Source: Actinomycetota bacterium (lineage in GTDB: Bacteria; Actinomycetota; Coriobacteriia; Coriobacteriales; RUG844). From it: a stretch of 15,928 bases of DNA. Where the stretch lies: contig JAAXUU010000001.1 of NCBI GenBank assembly GCA_013335845.1, positions 1-15,928 on the forward strand, written 5' to 3'. The position numbers and the translations under genes were made by a program. Within the stretch, counting starts at the first letter, position 1. Every line of letters starts with the position of its first letter. The notes beneath the pieces were generated by a model that did no database searches, was not told the origin of the DNA, and worked only from the letters and a program-made list of their open reading frames with translations. Shown here piece by piece: positions 14,713 to 15,928 of this stretch.

Positions 14713-14740
14713 CGAGACCGGAGCAAGAGCTCCGGTCTCG
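14713..14740 (-). terminator. Strong terminator hairpin after the right-end flavoprotein gene
   Basis: CGAGACCGGAGC (14713-14724) and GCTCCGGTCTCG (14729-14740) form a perfect 12-bp stem with an AAGA loop, starting 23 bases after the flavoprotein stop codon. The clearer T tract (AGTTTTATG) is on the plus-strand side, so it may also stop plus-strand transcription; the minus side has TTCGTATT. Confidence 0.75.
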
Positions 14741-14763
14741 AGTTTTATGTAATGATTCGAGAA

Positions 14764-15928
14764 TTAAGCGAGGGTCGAATTAGTCGCAGCTTCACGCCCT
14801 GCAACATAGCCATGGGCATCGGCCATGCCGTTACTCAAGCCACAAAGCTCCTGGAAATAGCTCGTGCCAAAACGGCGTCCGACCGTATTACCCGCAGCAT
14901 AAAGACCCGGAATCGCTGTACCTTCGGCAGCCAAAACCTGCATCTTTTTATTAACCCAAACACCACCGAGACAAACACCGAAGCCGATGAGGACATTCTG
15001 ATTTGCGAAGAACGGAGGTTCTGTGATTTTCGTTGCTACGAGACGGTCTAGTGGGAGACCGAAATCATCGTCGTGACCGGAATCGGCAAGTGCGTTACGA
15101 CGCTCGACGGTTTCGACGAATGCCACGGGGTCTATTCCTATAAGTCCGGCAAGTTCCTCAAGGGTATCTGCCTTCAACGAACCTTCTTCGACCGTTGCTT
15201 TCGTTGCCGCATCCGGAAGGTAGGTATTCATCCACGTCATAACCTTCAACTCGTTGGCAACCTCAGCCCAGCGTGAGTCGAATACTTGGAACGCAGTGAA
15301 ATCAGGTTGATGCCCGACGGAGTTCCAAGCGATGAAGTTCGAACTCGCTTCATTCTGGAAACGCTCGCCCTGCTTGTTCACCAGGAGGAATGGCACAGGT
15401 TGCGGTACGAGGAACGTGCACGCGGTCATCGGTGCATGGGGCGCTCGTTGCATCTGCGCGCCTGCCCAAACCATCATCTTATGGCCATCGCCCGTATTAA
15501 CAGCAGGTGCATAGAAACAATTGAGGCCCGTTCCCGCAATCTGCGGAACGAATGCCTCTACCATAGCCGGATTGTTGGCATATTCACCTGTCGTCACGAT
15601 AACACCCTTGCTTGCATTGAACCTGATGTAGCCACCGTCGGCTTTCTGTCCATAAACTCCGGTGATAGCACCGCTTTCATCTTGGATAAGAGCGGCTCCG
15701 GGCGTTGAATAATAAAACGTTCCGCCCTCAGCTGTGATCTTCTTAGTGAGAGCATCGATAGCGGGACCGTTTGCATCTCCCGGACCGACTGCGTGGCCTA
15801 CGGGGTACGCACCTTCGGTAAAGTACTCCTCTTCCTCTTGATTGTAGTCCGGAAGAGGAAGTGTATTAATGCGGCTCTCGACACCATCCGCATTGGTAAG
15901 GTCGATGATTTTATCGAGGACGGCTCCG
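14764..15928 (-). CDS. FAD-dependent reductase flavoprotein (fumarate reductase/KstD-like), N-terminus outside window
   Basis: The frame stays open from the right edge to TAA at 14764-14766, giving 387 residues; the ATG at 15597 is internal, because the frame continues upstream without a stop and with family-like sequence (YGQKADGGYIRFNASKGVIV). Seen: the late FAD-domain strand VIVTTGEYANNPAM, a capping domain with ADTLEELAGLIGIDP, and the C-terminal FAD piece IPGLYAAGNTVGRRFGTSYF then LCGLSNGMADAHG. No FMN domain follows. The HHTMGG region reads GVCLGG, so the fumarate-type histidine is missing. A Tat signal cannot be judged. It is probably a terminal reductase or dehydrogenase for an unidentified organic substrate, paired with the LuxR gene downstream. 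Confidence 0.87.
   Translation of the reverse strand, partial: GAVLDKIIDLTNADGVESRINTLPLPDYNQEEEEYFTEGAYPVGHAVGPGDANGPAIDALTKKITAEGGTFYYSTPGAALIQDESGAITGVYGQKADGGYIRFNASKGVIVTTGEYANNPAMVEAFVPQIAGTGLNCFYAPAVNTGDGHKMMVWAGAQMQRAPHAPMTACTFLVPQPVPFLLVNKQGERFQNEASSNFIAWNSVGHQPDFTAFQVFDSRWAEVANELKVMTWMNTYLPDAATKATVEEGSLKADTLEELAGLIGIDPVAFVETVERRNALADSGHDDDFGLPLDRLVATKITEPPFFANQNVLIGFGVCLGGVWVNKKMQVLAAEGTAIPGLYAAGNTVGRRFGTSYFQELCGLSNGMADAHGYVAGREAATNSTLA

Noticed and set aside
15594..15776. Separate short minus-strand gene upstream of an ATG at 15597
   Set aside because: The flavoprotein frame is open from 14764 to the window edge and reads as family-like sequence throughout, so the ATG at 15597 is internal and the 60-codon frame is a shadow.

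Overview
The window looks like a piece of an anaerobic Coriobacteriia genome, most likely the Eggerthellaceae (relatives of Eggerthella, Slackia, Adlercreutzia). This is inferred from gene content: several fumarate-reductase-like flavoproteins, a Tat-exported molybdopterin oxidoreductase with FeS and TorD partners, and two LuxR regulators whose HTH sits behind a roughly 12-helix membrane domain. Two secreted enzymes carry both a Tat motif and a lipobox, which suits a cell with one membrane that must tether its exported reductases. I see no rRNA, tRNA, CRISPR array or insertion sequence.

Layout. 1-473 (+) is the C-terminal end of an FAD reductase-type flavoprotein, followed by a strong hairpin. 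474-837 has no gene but holds that hairpin, a possible degraded reading frame and a 20-bp-spaced direct repeat just before a Fic protein gene (838-1899, +). 2117-6649 (-) is a four-gene respiratory operon, transcribed as molybdopterin catalytic subunit, four-cluster ferredoxin subunit, TorD-type chaperone and ferric-reductase-like membrane cytochrome. Directly upstream and co-oriented is a two-component pair (6853-9227): a histidine kinase with an extracytoplasmic CxxCH heme motif and an OmpR-type response regulator, overlapping by ATGA. Next comes a membrane LuxR regulator (9385-10827, -), divergent from a Tat-lipoprotein FAD/FMN reductase (11015-12967, +). Then a second membrane LuxR regulator (13069-14529, -) and, upstream of it in the same direction, a further flavoprotein that runs off the right edge (14764-15928, -).

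How the parts may work together (inference). The heme kinase would report extracytoplasmic redox state to its response regulator. Three 11-bp-phased repeats at the end of the regulator gene, about 180-210 bp before the molybdoenzyme start codon, are a natural candidate site for that regulator. The operon would move electrons from the membrane, through a b-type cytochrome and the FeS subunit, to an extracytoplasmic molybdoenzyme of unknown substrate. The flavoproteins would be separate terminal reductases, two of them sitting next to membrane LuxR proteins that may sense their substrates. All three flavoproteins lack the HHTMGG-type histidine of true fumarate reductases, so their substrates are probably other organic acceptors. 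The window is best read as an island of alternative anaerobic respiration modules, each with its own regulator.
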